A stretch of 35,770 nt of DNA from Verrucomicrobiaceae bacterium (GCA_027487435.1 JAIYDP010000141.1:1-35770), one strand, 5' to 3'. Positions 1 through 10,337 are shown, counted from the first letter of the stretch. The notes: a model not told the origin generated them from the letters alone. Numbers and translations: made by a program.

Positions 1-385
1 GCAGACAGCAAGGTGAAGACAAACAAGATGAGGCCAGTGGAGATCAGACCTCGCTTGCGGCCCAGCTTGTCTGCGAATGCTCCGAACGACACTTGTCCTA
101 CAATGGCCCCGACCAGAACGGCATCTGACAGTAACGCTTTGATATTGCTCGTGAAATCGTGCGGGTAGAGTGTCGAGAATATGCGATTCACAGTAGAAAT
201 AACGAAAATGTCTGCAAGATCAGAACAACCCAAACGTTGGCATCACAGGCCCTCAAGGGTTTTCATTCAAAGAATCGGCCCCGTCCGTAAGTGCTTGTCA
301 TGGGCTTACCGTAAGAGTCGGCAAAGAAGCCGATGCCAGAAATGGCGATGGTGAGAAGAGGGTTTGTTGCACGTTCGGCCCCCAT
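1..385 (-). CDS. MFS phosphate:H+ symporter (PHS family), N-terminal part, runs off window
   Basis: Membrane transporter of the major facilitator superfamily, most like the inorganic phosphate:proton symporters (fungal PHO84, plant PHT1). Two exons are visible. The first starts at the ATG at 385 and reads MGAERATNPLLTIAISG, followed by IGFFADSY. The second continues DIFVISTVNRIFSTL and includes VGAIVGQVSFGAFADKLGRK, the loop 2-3 signature of the superfamily. Joining them across a GT..AG intron at 212-309 (98 nt) restores the family motif GFFADSYDIFVI, which strongly supports the join. Only the first two or three membrane helices are in the window; the rest lies to the left. The start at 385 is the first in-frame ATG, but an upstream exon cannot be excluded. 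This intron is longer than most in the window. Family assignment is firm; substrate is inferred from the family. Confidence 0.8.
212..309 (-). other. Spliceosomal intron of the phosphate transporter (98 nt)
   Basis: Donor GTAAGC and acceptor CTTGCAG. Removing it turns a broken frame into the conserved GFFADSYDIFVI stretch of PHS transporters. Confidence 0.75.
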
Positions 386-552
386 CCACAACAACGATAT
401 CTTTGACTAACAAAAATCTGAAATGGGAGATTTGTTAATTTTTAAAGACCTCAAGGATCCACAAGTGAAGCAGGAGCAAGGAGAGAGGATATGCACCTAC
501 ATTGGCACCTTTTTGTTTATCACGGGAGACCTTCCTGCAAACAAAGCGCGGC

Positions 553-1682
553 TCACGAGGGCCAATGCGAACAAATGAGGTCAAGGAGCCCTTGGGGATT
601 GTCTGTATGAAGCCAATGGCCAGCGTTTGGAATTTCAAAATTACGTAGGGTCCTTCATCATGAGGGGCGTTGACCGATCTCTGACGGAGATTCTTGTCTC
701 TTCAATCTGCTCACTGTATCATCTGTCCAGCGCAAGCCCCTCTCTGAAGGGTCAGAGCGGTGTGAATCAAGTTGACCTGCTCGGACCATCATAAATTGAG
801 TCTCTCCGCGATTCTGTAGAATTGGCCACCCGTCCCTCAGGTTTCACAGCCGGCGTCATTGGAACTTACACTTTCGCGTAGCTTTCGATCAACCGGCTGA
901 TAACGTTGACGTCGAATCTCCAAATCAGCCCTCCACTAAAATGCAGTTAAGAAAAGCGTGCTGCCCTCACGAATGGTCAGTCTTGACATTCGTTGTCATC
1001 CAAAGTCCAATCCCTTCTGAAAATCCGGCGTCACTGACATGTTACGCGCTGCGTGGTGGCAACAGACTGAAAGGATTTTAACATTGCTTGCCTCGATGGG
1101 AATGGGATTGGCGCACCCTTCACGAAGTCGATGACCTTCACTAAGGCAGAGCCAATGGGCTGGTTACCCTGGGTACAGAATTTTTGTCGGATGGGTCTGT
1201 CTCTGGCAATTGCGGATCTATCATAGAATCGAGAACCCACACCTCATGGTTAATGCAACATGTGAGCGTGAGCACTTGCTTTGGCTTGTTTGCTGCAAGT
1301 TGCTGGTAAACCATGGCGACTTTTCCTCCGAATGAGTGCCCCAGAACGACTTCGGCTGGTTTCCCTAAATAATCGCAGAAAGTCTCGATGTCTTTCGCGC
1401 ATGCCTCGAAATGAGCAAAGAAAATCAAAAATCATACATGAACTGTATGCGGTGGAGTCCCACTTGCAGAGTCCCCGTGCCCTCGGAGGTCAACAGCTGC
1501 AAATTGCCAATGCGGTATCCGTTTTGATAGTTCTCTAACCTGTCAGACGTTCAACGATGTCAGCAGGACCTCGTGAAGGTAGTCCAATTTCGAGCAGACC
1601 CCATGATTCCATGAGCAATGACGGCAAGGGGTGCAGAGTTCAGAGCTGGCGGAACGAAGGAAGCAGCCAACTTTGCAGACAT
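553..1682 (-). CDS. ABHD11-like alpha/beta hydrolase
   Basis: Serine hydrolase of the ABHD11 family (mitochondrial in animals and yeast). The protein starts at the ATG at 1682 (MSAKLAASFVPPALNSAPLA). Motifs in order: the oxyanion loop AHGIMGSARNW, the strand VDLRGHGDSASG, the nucleophile elbow VLGHSFGGKVAM, the cap region IDFVKGAPIPFPSR, GGLIWRFDVNVI, and the catalytic histidine motif NAGHWLHTDNPQG close to the stop at 553-555. These lie in different frames and need about seven short GT..AG introns (about 33-41 nt) to join; for example a 35-nt intron joins TTFTR to ELSKRIPHWQF. The exon between the DFDV-like strand and the histidine motif (about 640-840) was not fully resolved. The gene is divergent from the LRR gene, with 59 nt between start codons. 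Family is clear; exact exon ends are approximate. Confidence 0.82.
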
Positions 1683-1741
1683 TCGAGTTCTTTGTACAAA
1701 TTTGTTAAAATTTAATTTGTAGAAGAAACGGCCGTGAATTC
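1683..1741. promoter_or_regulatory. Bidirectional intergenic region, ABHD11-like / LRR gene
   Basis: The whole space between two opposing start codons is 59 nt. It is AT-rich and contains the imperfect palindrome-like stretch AAATTTGTTAAAATTTAATT. It must hold both transcription starts unless these lie inside the genes. Regulatory role is inferred from position only. Confidence 0.4.
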
Positions 1742-4700
1742 ATGGCCGAGATCACGGAGAAAGCCATCTTGGCTGCGGCTAAAGTGAAGACTATTGCAGA
1801 CGTCGCAGCACTGAATCTCGCTAACCTTTCTATTCCCACTTTCCCGAAAGCAGCGCTGTCTTGTTTCAATTTGCGCTTCGCCAATCTTTCATCCAACAGA
1901 ATCGTCCAGATATCTTTGATCAACCAGCTTCCTCAACTTCGCAAGCTTGATCTCAGTAACAACTCCATCGGAGTACTTCCAGATGAGCATTTTTTCGAAT
2001 CCATGCGACAACTCCGAATTTTGTACTTGCATCAAAACAACGTTCAGAAGCTCTCAGCGGCAAAGGGCCTTGTTCGTCGTCTATTTCCTATCGTTAACTT
2101 CAAAGGCAGGTTGCGTTAGCTTGCGCGGTCTCACGCTGTATTGGAATCCATTGTCTCTGCACCCCTCCTACAGGACGTTTATTGTTGACGCATGAAGCCG
2201 CAGTCTCTCACCACTGTAGCTTGAACTGATCCCAACGCTTATCGGGCTTGATGGAATGGTTGTCAGCGACGAGGAATTTGGTTTCCCAAGTCTGAATTCC
2301 ATCACCGCTCTGACGAGGACAGACCCAGGACGGCTTGGTGCCATGAGGGCTCTTGGCTCACGCTTACGGGTCCGCACTGCTCTCAATGATGCTCATTTTT
2401 GGTAGCTCGTCCAACCGCTGGAGCTTGCCGTTGACGCCCCATCCACAGCTGTTGCGTCTGTTTACTTTGAAGAGCTTCGCTGCATCCACGCAGTCAACGG
2501 CCAGTGCCGCCCGGTTGTACTCCTTCAAAAAGTCCTCCGCGGGCACCTCGTTGATGGCTGCGTCCCGAACTCACCCGCGCAGGCCCGCAAGCTCGTGAAC
2601 CCACGAAAAAGAATCGCTCGAAGGGCCGTTGTCCTGATCCAGCGAGCCATGTACCGAAAGAGGCTAAAGGGGTCTGGCCATGGTCTTTTATTTTGACCAA
2701 CAAGCTCGCGGGACTTCTCTTGGCTTGTCGGCCAACAGCGCACAGCCCCTCTTCTCCAGACGGAAATTATGAAACTCCCCCTCCTCCCGCACCTCCCTTT
2801 TGGGGCTCTCCTCAAGCCGTCGGCAGTTCCAACTCACACCCCCCTTGGCTGAATCACAGGGTCCTATCCTCTATTTTATGGCCCGCGACTTCCTCACCGT
2901 TCGCTCCATTTTTGAGCTTACGTGCGGAAGTCAGTTCAGAGACCCGATGATGCGACGCATGAGGTGCGCCAAGTTTTTCAGCGCCATGCCCATCCTAGCG
3001 CTGCCGCTGCAGCGCAATCGAGAGGACGGCACGTTGCTGGGGGGGCGTCGATCGCATCTTGTTTGGCCTCACGGCGCAGATTGGACCGTGCGGCGTACGC
3101 GTGGCGTCTCTCGCAGCTACGACGACCTCTGGCTGCGTTTGGATCCAACTTTGGTTGAGGTTTTGAAACTTTTGCCATCGTCTGAGTGTTCAAGTTCACG
3201 GCAATGAGCATGATCAGGCAGAGGGGATGTGCCGTCACAGCCGCAATGGTCGCTGCATTTGACCGCGGCGCGTCGTCAAGCGGCCACGACAAGACGAAGC
3301 AACGTCGATCAAAGTCAAGCTCATAGCCGCAGGCTCCTCGTCCGCGTGGAGTTTCCTTCGCGCCAAGCCTTGTACAAGTTCCACCAGCTTGTCCAGCGCC
3401 ATCGTTGCGTCCCTCACGCTGAAGGTGGAGTTGTACAACTCAGGCGACATGTTTCGCCGCGTGTCGACGCCGCCACATCACTACCCGATCGTCTATTTGA
3501 CACCACAAATGCTCTACGTCAAGTCTGTCGAAGTCGGCGATAGCCGCTGACTCTGTCAGGGCGGCCGCAACATCCATTCAGAGCCTTGCCCGCGCCCACA
3601 TCAGCCGCCGCACCCTACGTCCCTCCATAGCGACGAGAGTTCGAATTCTCATGGCCCCTCTCATTTGCCAGCTTACGCGCCGACGCGCCGTACTTTTGCT
3701 CCAACGGTTTTGGAGATGGCACGTAATGCGCAGCCGCATGCGTTGGCTCCATTATGTTCGCGTCGTGTACCCCTTGGCTCTTCATATCTAAAGAGGCAGG
3801 TTTGACGGCCACGGCTCGCCAACCTTGTTCTTGGACGCGCCGCGGTTGCGTCAGCTCCTCCAACGGCGCGTGGCGCGGGCGTTCCCTGAGCACCGCCTCC
3901 CATTTGGGTTCAATTCGTTCCAGAGGACTGTTCTAAAGCTCGGTGATGAGAGGTGGCCGCTCAGTTTGTTTGATGACGCCTCAGAGGGTTGCCGCTGTGG
4001 GTGAACGGGCCTGCATTCCAGCTGGCTCCCGATATCGAGCGACCTATCGACATTGAGGCACTCCTCACCGTCGAGGTCGTTGCATCAGGTCGCTCTTCAT
4101 TTGCCGTTTGATGACTCTCCAAGAGATTCAAGACGGCTCCGTCGCGCTGAAGTCATCTCGTCATTTGAAGCTTCCCGCCCCCATCGGCGCCTTGACATTT
4201 GCAACAGCGTCGGAAGCAAAGCAGCGGGCTGTGCTGGTTGCGCTGTTGACCTGGGTCAGCGCCGATCCGAAAGCGTGCTGACAGCCTCAGCGTCATCGAC
4301 CCTGTCACGCGTCACCGCTGATGACACTTGATGAATTTCGTCGTCGCTCTGCGGTTGTACTTCTCACTGCAGTTGCGCGGGGGCGGACTGTTCGGCGCTG
4401 GTACAAGCCGCTTCAAAAATACATGCAGGAGTATCTGAACAGGTCCGTGTTCGAACAGCGTGTCCGAATTTGTAGCGCCTCCCTGTGCTTACTCTCACCG
4501 TCGAAGGGGAGAACAAAGGGAGGGTGTACAGGGACTGGGAGATCCAGGGCTACCTCCCACAATCAGGCAAGTGGTTGCTGCTCCGTCTGATCGGTCAGTG
4601 CTGTCAGCAGGATTGGTTGATCCGCCGCCGGCGCCATCGGCTGCGCCCTTGAATGCGATTCGAATCACTGGCGTGGTTGCAAACGTCTGCCGCACGCGAG

Positions 4701-6032
4701 CTAACGCAGGGAGGAGGAGGTGACGACGGAGAAGTTTGCAACGCTCCCTCCGCCAAAGACGTACCCGCCGATCGGCGACAGGCCTGGTTCGCGCTCCGCG
4801 TTGGAACGAACTGCGGAGATGATGGAGCACATCGCCGTTCATCGCAAGTCGCTACGAGATGGGCGATGACATAACCCGTCAGAGCGCTTGCAACGGTGCT
4901 GCGCGAGTCTGTCCAAGTTGCGGTCGAGGAGTCACGGCACCGCTTGGAGCTGGAGGCTGCGCTTCGAAAAGAAGCTGTTCTGGAGAAGAGAGCGGAGAAA
5001 GCCCGGACTCGCCGTCAAAAAGAAGACGGGGCGTTTGATTTGAACACGCTGAGGAGGGTTGGGTCAAGTGCAGTCGGCCTCTAATGCCGTGAGGTCGTCG
5101 AGCATTTCAAGCCGCCAGAAGTCGAAGAGACTGACGCACAGAGGCTCCTGTCGATCTCGTGCCATTTGAAGAGGTGCGGCGCAACAGAGGCCGAGCTAAC
5201 AAGCGAAGGGAGCAGCACCGCCTCATCGCCGCGAGGAATCGCGCCTACAGACGCAACTTGTTGGACATTGCGGGGGAGCAACGGGACGCGATTCGACAGG
5301 GTTTGCACGCAATGCACGACGAGAAGATTTCCAAGAGGGCTGAGGAGTTGGAGAGGATAAAATCAGACCGAAAGGCCATGCAAGAGAAGAGAAAAGAAGT
5401 TCAGAGGGGGGGGCATAATTTTTGACTCTGCAGGCTGCCGACGCGCGCGTGTTTTCGACGTCGTTCCGGGCGTCTGTAAATTCAATGACTTCTCAGTTGG
5501 CTATTGCGGAAATGCAGTCAAAAAAGAGTTTTGAATTGGGGCTGTGGAGTGCTGACGCTGAAGACGCCGAGCTCATGCGGCTGGCGGCCAATGCAGACAC
5601 GTCGAAAGCGGAGGACGCCGTGCGAAAAATGAAAGTGAGGGAACTGCTGGTTTCGCAAGCGCAGTCCCGTCGCGAGGAAATTAGGTCGTTGCGACGCGAT
5701 TTGGAGAAGTCTATGGAGATGAATGAAGGACATGACGCGTTGCGACTGAGCAAAGTTCGCGAAGGGATTGTCTGCAAGGTTTTAGGTCTCTTGACACACC
5801 ATGTAGGCGAAAACCAAGCTCCTGAAAGCACTTGGGCCGCCTCCGTCGGCAGCATACAGTAAGAATTGGAGCAATGAATGCTAATGTTCGACCAGAGGTC
5901 ATTCGCGACTCGTTTGACTATCCCGTGGACTTTAGAGCGAAGTCATCGAGTGGCCGCCGACTGGAATCGGAGACAGCGATGCCGGGTCATGTAACGGAAC
6001 CTGCGCGCCCTCACACGCACCCGAATAAATGA
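1742..6032 (+). CDS. LRR and IQ-motif coiled-coil protein, LRRIQ3-like
   Basis: Long multi-exon gene. The N-terminus has leucine-rich repeats (LNLANLSIPTFPKAAL, LRKLDLSNNSIGVLPDE, LRILYLHQNNVQKL). A 34-nt intron at 2072-2105 joins these to LRGLTLYWNPLSLHPSYRTF, then to IGLDGMVVSDEEF; NP(L/V)SLHPSYR with a following SDEE motif is typical of the LRRIQ3 and axonemal LRR group. Next come basic helical segments resembling IQ motifs: VLLQKVLRGHLV (about 2500), AVVLIQRAMYRKRLK (about 2630) and SAVVLLTAVARGRTVRRWYK (about 4345). The rest is charged coiled coil (about 4890-5790), for example AARNRAYRRNLLDIAGEQRD. The last intron, 5859-5895 (37 nt, donor GTAAGA), leads to VIRDSFDYPVDFRAKSS and the stop at 6030-6032. 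Unspliced, translation would stop at 5882-5884. Exons in 2700-4300 were not fully resolved. The ciliary role is inferred from homologues. Confidence 0.7.
6024..6029 (+). promoter_or_regulatory. Possible polyadenylation signal AATAAA abutting the stop codon
   Basis: AATAAA lies immediately before the TGA of the LRR/IQ gene, and the next gene starts 38 nt downstream. A canonical hexamer this close to the stop fits a very short 3' UTR. Its use is inferred. Confidence 0.35.
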
Positions 6033-6070
6033 TATTACTCTATTTTCCAATTTGAATTAGTCTTTTAGTC

Positions 6071-6434
6071 ATGTCGTCGTTTTCCAACAACGCTTGGACC
6101 TCCTCCGGCGCCAGCAGCGCTCGTGACGATCAGATGTCAGCCTCTCAGCTCCGTCAACGATACGGTAGGTCATCAGATGGTCGAAATTCTTCCTTTTCTT
6201 CCGCAAGGCCTCCCTGATTCATTAGCCAACGCTCCTGATTCGGAGCTCTCTGCATCCCAACTCCGCTCACGGCACAGCATCCACGGAAACTCAAAAGGTT
6301 GGCTTCTCATACGCTTCCCCAACAGGACAGATTGGTCCGACAAACCAGCCTCCAGCAATCTCCCCATCATCATCGTGGTCGTCCTCATTGTCGCCGCTGC
6401 AGTCGGTTTCTTCCTCCTCAAGAGCCAGAGCTAA
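6071..6434 (+). CDS. Small Ser-rich tail-anchored membrane protein with two SASQLR motifs
   Basis: Starts MSSFSNNAWTSSGASSARDD and ends with a hydrophobic helix (LPIIIVVVLIVAAAVGFFLL) followed by KSQS and a stop at 6432-6434, the layout of a tail-anchored protein. The soluble part holds the same motif twice: QMSASQLRQRYG and ELSASQLRSRHS. An intron begins after RYG (GTAGGTCATC at about 6164); its acceptor is AG at about 6195 or after GATTCATTAG. A second stretch around 6298-6330 looks like an intron (GTTGG..CAACAG), but removing it would break the frame of the membrane helix, so I leave it as coding. I do not recognise the family. The architecture suggests a small adaptor in the ER or outer mitochondrial membrane. 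The stop lies 2 nt from the stop of the opposing gene. Confidence 0.65.
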
Positions 6435-6436
6435 TC

Positions 6437-7660
6437 TTAACACTTGTATATACCTAATTCCAACAAAAATACATCAGTCGCTAGCCCCTGAAATTCCCCG
6501 AGGTGCTCAGCGTGTCGTTGATCATCCTCATCACAGGCGCTTGTAAAAACGACAGCAACGTCTTGGTCCGAAAAATGAACTCCATTGGAATGATGTCGCA
6601 TCCAAGCTGCTTCTTTGTGAAGTACGTCGTTGCTCCGATGTGCACAAAACTCAACCTCTGCCTGCGGAGTGAGCCCATGCGCGCTCATGCATGACCTGAT
6701 TGAAAATCGGAGGAGCTCAAAAATGAGCACAAAGTAAGCCATCGCGTCGTGCGACTTGTCGTAATCAAGCCCTTGCAAAATCCCAAACGCGTAGCGCCCG
6801 CTCACAAAACAAAAAAGGGCCCCGACGATCTCCTTCGGCTCCCCAACCTCCGCAAGGAACCAAACGCCGTCCGAAAGCGACCCAAGGGCACAGAGCAGCT
6901 GCGGCGTAGGCGCGATGAAGTCGCTATGGCCCTCCGCGTTGTGCAACTCCGTCGTCGTCGCACACAGCTCTACAATTCGAGCGCGCTCCGCGTCCGAAAG
7001 TGACAGCCACCGGACCGCTCGAAACGAGCCGCTGTGCTCTTTAAATTTGGCGTAGCGCTGTTTGTAATTCTTGCGAAAGTTCCACTTCTTGCGGGCTAAG
7101 TATTCATCAAAGTCAGAAAAGGTCGAAATGTCGAGGACGCAGTTGGGGAGGAAGGGGCAGCTGTCGAACCCCTGCGGCAGGGCGGACGTTTGTTCGGCAG
7201 AAAATGCGATGGTGGCGTCAGCAACGACGCAGGAGCCGACGAAGTCAAACGCAATCCTCTCGATGGCGACGCGTTCGGACGGGCGAAGAGCGTCGGAAAA
7301 AACGACTCCTGGCAGCTCCAGCATGGGGATTTGAACGAACGTGACGGCAAATCGGAAAGGTTTAAAGGGGCCGATTCGGATTGAAGCGATTGATTTCGTC
7401 AGCGCTGACGACAAGTAACGAACGATGTCAAAGTCTTGAAGGGTCCAGCCAAAGCAAACCGCGACAATCGAGCCCGAGCGGACGAAAGAGAGCGAAAAGG
7501 ACGCACACTTCGGCCCGAGGCCAGCGGAAACGGCATTAAGCCACGCAAGGAGGCCATCGCCGTACTGAGTGGTCGCCAAGAAGTCGACGAGATTCTGTGA
7601 GGGGGCTTCCGATTGCTCGATGCGGATGGAGAGGTCTTCCTCCACATCAACCATCATCAT
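6437..7660 (-). CDS. GNAT/FemAB-like acyltransferase (BioF2 / DUF482 type), intronless
   Basis: Single open frame of 407 residues without introns. The central part resembles GNAT-fold proteins of the FemAB/BioF2 group: FSDFDEYLARKKWNFRKNYK is a typical basic helix, followed by a second GNAT half with EIVGALFCFVSGRYAFGILQ and an aromatic-rich segment ending in a long helical region. Such enzymes transfer acyl or aminoacyl groups and are common in bacteria; a eukaryotic role is not known to me. Three consecutive Met codons (7660, 7657, 7654) could start it. The first overlaps the stop codon of the upstream gene. The absence of introns beside intron-rich neighbours could mean recent transfer or retroposition. 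Family assignment is moderate; substrate is unknown. Confidence 0.65.
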   Translation of the reverse strand: MMMVDVEEDLSIRIEQSEAPSQNLVDFLATTQYGDGLLAWLNAVSAGLGPKCASFSLSFVRSGSIVAVCFGWTLQDFDIVRYLSSALTKSIASIRIGPFKPFRFAVTFVQIPMLELPGVVFSDALRPSERVAIERIAFDFVGSCVVADATIAFSAEQTSALPQGFDSCPFLPNCVLDISTFSDFDEYLARKKWNFRKNYKQRYAKFKEHSGSFRAVRWLSLSDAERARIVELCATTTELHNAEGHSDFIAPTPQLLCALGSLSDGVWFLAEVGEPKEIVGALFCFVSGRYAFGILQGLDYDKSHDAMAYFVLIFELLRFSIRSCMSAHGLTPQAEVEFCAHRSNDVLHKEAAWMRHHSNGVHFSDQDVAVVFTSACDEDDQRHAEHLGEFQGLATDVFLLELGIYKC

Positions 7661-8070
7661 GTCCCCTGCTTGGTGAGAATGGCGAGTCTGTTGATCTCCT
7701 GCACGGAGAATGCTGACAATGCCGTGATCATTGCTGCATCAAGAACAGGCAGCACAAAACAAAAAGGAAAACGAAGCTCACCTCGCTTGAACTTCTGCCC
7801 TTGCTTCTGGATGACGACACGGCTCTGCAGGGGTCAAGCCTACCAGGAAATCCGAACCTCAACAGATGGATCATGCGATAAAAACGGCGGATTATGCTTC
7901 AAGAAGTGCTCGAAATCCAGACGCTTTCTGGCGGCAAGAGGTCTCGCCACCTCCAGCAGCGCCTGCCGGTACAGTTTCTTGTCGTCTTTCTCATCGGGGG
8001 GCTCGACTTTCATAAATCTGCTGACTTTGCTGACATTTGAAGCTTCGCCTCTCCCTCCGCAACAGAACAT
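7657..8070 (-). CDS. Small conserved-looking protein of unknown function
   Basis: Starts MFCCGGRGEASNVSKVSRFM at 8070 and continues with a basic helical segment (KKLYRQALLEVARPLAARKR, then LDFEHFLKHNPPFLSHDPSV). A 33-nt intron (GTTCGG..CTGCAG) joins it to SRVVIQKQGQKFKR, and a second of about 49 nt (GTGAGC..GATGCAG) to MITALSAFSVQEINRL, ending in TKQGT with TGA at 7657-7659. A 19-nt intron was considered for the first gap but would create a stop. The total is about 110 residues. I do not recognise it. The Cys-Cys-Gly start could be an acylation site. Its stop codon overlaps the ATG of the next gene on the same strand. Confidence 0.55.
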
Positions 8071-8171
8071 CGAATGGATGTGGTTTGATGGAGAAGTTAA
8101 AAATCGGGCACTTGTCGCTGTTAGTTGTTAGCTGTATTATTCCCATGAACATTTAACTTTGATTTTAGGCG

Positions 8172-9463
8172 ATGGCCTTGAGGCGGAAGTCGCACGTCCT
8201 TATGCTGTTCCACGGGGTTGGTCCTCATAGTCCAGAGAAGCGGCAACGATATTGTACGAGTTTGCTGCTTATCCTGATTCGTGCAGCTAGTAGCCTGTTG
8301 AAGAACATTGACATGCTACTGAATAAGTTTTACCCTGAGCATGATGACGAGTTCATCGTAGAGTTTCCAGAGTGGAACTCCCTTCTCAGCGACCATCGTT
8401 CAATGTAATCACTTCATTTTGCATATCTGATATTTGTTCTGATTGGTGGAAACCACGACGAGATCAGGTTCAACAAGGCTGCGAGAGCTGCTGGATCACA
8501 ACTTGAGGTGCACCCACACTATCAACTCATGAATTGACAGCGATGTACTTTTCTATGATGTCCCTCATCACAGGGCGAATATCGTGAGCCACATGGCGTC
8601 GCAATGTAACCTACTTGTCGAAAAGCACAGCGATGACTCGACCGTGACGTCTGTCTCCATTCTTGCGCATTCGCTAGGCTGCGTCATAGCGCATGATATG
8701 TTGAACGTTTCACCATCCCCCCTTTCTCCTCACACCACAGAATCCGAATCACTCATTGAGTTTTCCAATCGCCCACTTATTCACTATTGGCTCCCCCATG
8801 GGCCTCTTCTTGACTGCTCGTTCTGAAGAATATCGCGTCCCCGCAAATGTGGCACATGTTGGTGCACTGTGTCCGTGATTCAAGTGCACAGGTGTGGAAC
8901 ATTTTCTCTCCCTCCGACCCAGTTGCTTATCGGATTGAGCCTTTGATGCGGAGCGACGACAACAGAGGTGTACTTTTGCCCGCGACAATCGCTCGTTTGC
9001 CCACACACCATCGAGTCGGGACAACCATTGTTTAATCCGTCCAATCTGGTCGTCCTGAGACCTCAGAAGGAGCGGATACGACGGATTCGAGAATCCCTGC
9101 GAGGATCCGAGAGTCATGCATACTTTGGGGGTCCTGTCCCAGCAACAGGAGCCTGGGATAGGACTGACTTTACGCTATCCAGAAGAGTTGAAGTGAAGCT
9201 GAACGATCTGATCACGTCCTTGAACGCGCACAGGACGTATTGGTAAGTGACAATGAAGGCAAAGTTAAAAATAGAGGCACTCTCTGGACGTGGCGCTCTT
9301 CATCCTCCAACGTGTGCTTGGCCTTCATAAAGACGTCATCCAACCAAGAATCGCCCATCAGCACGGGCCATCGCTACCCTTGGCGCTTCCAATCGATGAT
9401 GACAGCAGCGGCAGCTCTTCGTCCGAGGCTTCTCCAAAAACTCCACACAGAAGCCATCGCTGA
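8172..9463 (+). CDS. DDHD-domain phospholipase A1-like protein
   Basis: Intracellular PA-preferring phospholipase A1 family (DDHD1/2, SEC23IP relatives). Motifs in order: HVLMLFHGVGPHSPEKRQR (the family's HGIG start); VLFYDVPHHRANIVSHM; the lipase elbow VSILAHSLGCVIAHDML, with AHSLG in place of the usual SHSLG/GHSLG; LFTIGSPMGLFLTARSEEYR; WNIFSPSDPVAYRIEPLM; and RTDFTLSRRVEVKLNDLITS followed by HRTYW. A 34-nt intron at 9243-9276 joins this to HSLDVALFILQRVLG, matching the family's HSxYW ending. A Ser-rich tail ends at TGA 9461-9463. Other introns lie near 8405-8465, 8507-8541, 8710-8750, 8826-8845 and 8950-9030. It is shorter than animal DDHD proteins and lacks SAM or WWE domains. Its last 106 bp overlap the opposing reductase gene. 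Confidence 0.85.
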
Positions 9464-10337
9464 ACGGCTGGGGTGAAGCTCTGATAGAGAGACTGAGTCA
9501 TCGGGATCAAGCAGCTTGTGTTGCTCCGATATGCTGCGTACTCGTGATCGTCAACGAGGGCGTCATCCATCCTCCGTTCGCTCGCCGCTAATCCGACTAC
9601 GAGGATCATGTATATGGCTGAGAAAGATGGGGTCGTGAGCGCAAGAATAACATACGAAGCAGAAAGTGATGGGATTGCCATGACAGACAATCCCGTCCAG
9701 AACAGGATCTCGCCGAAGTAGTTTGGGTGTCTCTGCAAGCATTAGCGGTCTGTGTGAAAGGATCGAAGTACACTAAGACCCCAAAGTCCTGTCGAGCACC
9801 AAGCCTTTGGTTTACCCTGTACATGAGATTGTAGGCGCTGGGCATCTGCAAGGGCTTCGATGGCCAGCCCGGTAATCGCAATTGCAAGTCCAATTGAATC
9901 GACTGTTCCGAACAGAGGCTGATAAGCAGAGGATGTCATCAAATAGAACGAGAAACTCAAAAATAGCGCTGCCGCGCCACGAATAACGCCGTAGACAATC
10001 AGATTCTTGCTGTTGTGCAAAAGCTGCTTGTTGTGGTCGACATCCCGGATTACTCGCCGAATGATGAAAAAGACGATAAGACGAAGACCCCATGCAAGAA
10101 TCAAACTGTAGGAGAAAACGCATCGTCGGGAAAAGCATTCTTGAATGGAGATGTAAACTGTAGCCAGAGAGACAACGCAAGTTGCGAAGCCAACGTCGAC
10201 GAGACTAACGCGTGAGATACAATAGGATGGGGCAACAATGCTTCTCCGGAACCCTTCGTAAACAGGCAAAAAATGGACAAGAGGACAGTCACAGTCACCA
10301 CCCCTGCGTCCAACATGACTTGACGTTGACCAGTCAT
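9358..10337 (-). CDS. DUF1295 / steroid 5-alpha-reductase-like integral membrane protein
   Basis: Polytopic membrane protein of the DUF1295 (ICMT/steroid reductase-like) family. The ATG at 10337 (MTGQRQVMLDAGVVTVTVLL) lies 36 nt after the CAF-1 p60 stop. A 59-nt intron (GTTTACG..GCGTTAG) gives LLSIFCLLVDVGFATCVVSL; helices follow (YSLILAWGLRLIVFFII; LFLSFSFYLMTSSAYQ; GLAIAITGLAIEALADAQRL). A 39-nt intron (GTACTT..TTGCAG) restores the family signature GLWGLS-RHPNYFGEILFW. The conserved part ends near 9500 (HEYAAYRSNTSCLIPM). The frame then stays open for about 45 more residues to TGA 9358-9360, antisense to the DDHD gene. This tail may be real or may reflect a missed intron. Predicted NADPH-dependent reductase; substrate unknown. 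Confidence 0.82.

Noticed and set aside
435..638. Minus-strand frame of 67 codons
   Set aside because: It is an out-of-frame shadow of the last exon of the ABHD11-like gene; the correct frame reads NAGHWLHTDNPQG and stops at 553.
7820..7840. A 19-nt intron GTAGGC..CTGCAG in the small minus-strand gene
   Set aside because: Joining there creates TGA; an upstream donor (GTTCGG) with the same acceptor gives a 33-nt intron in frame.
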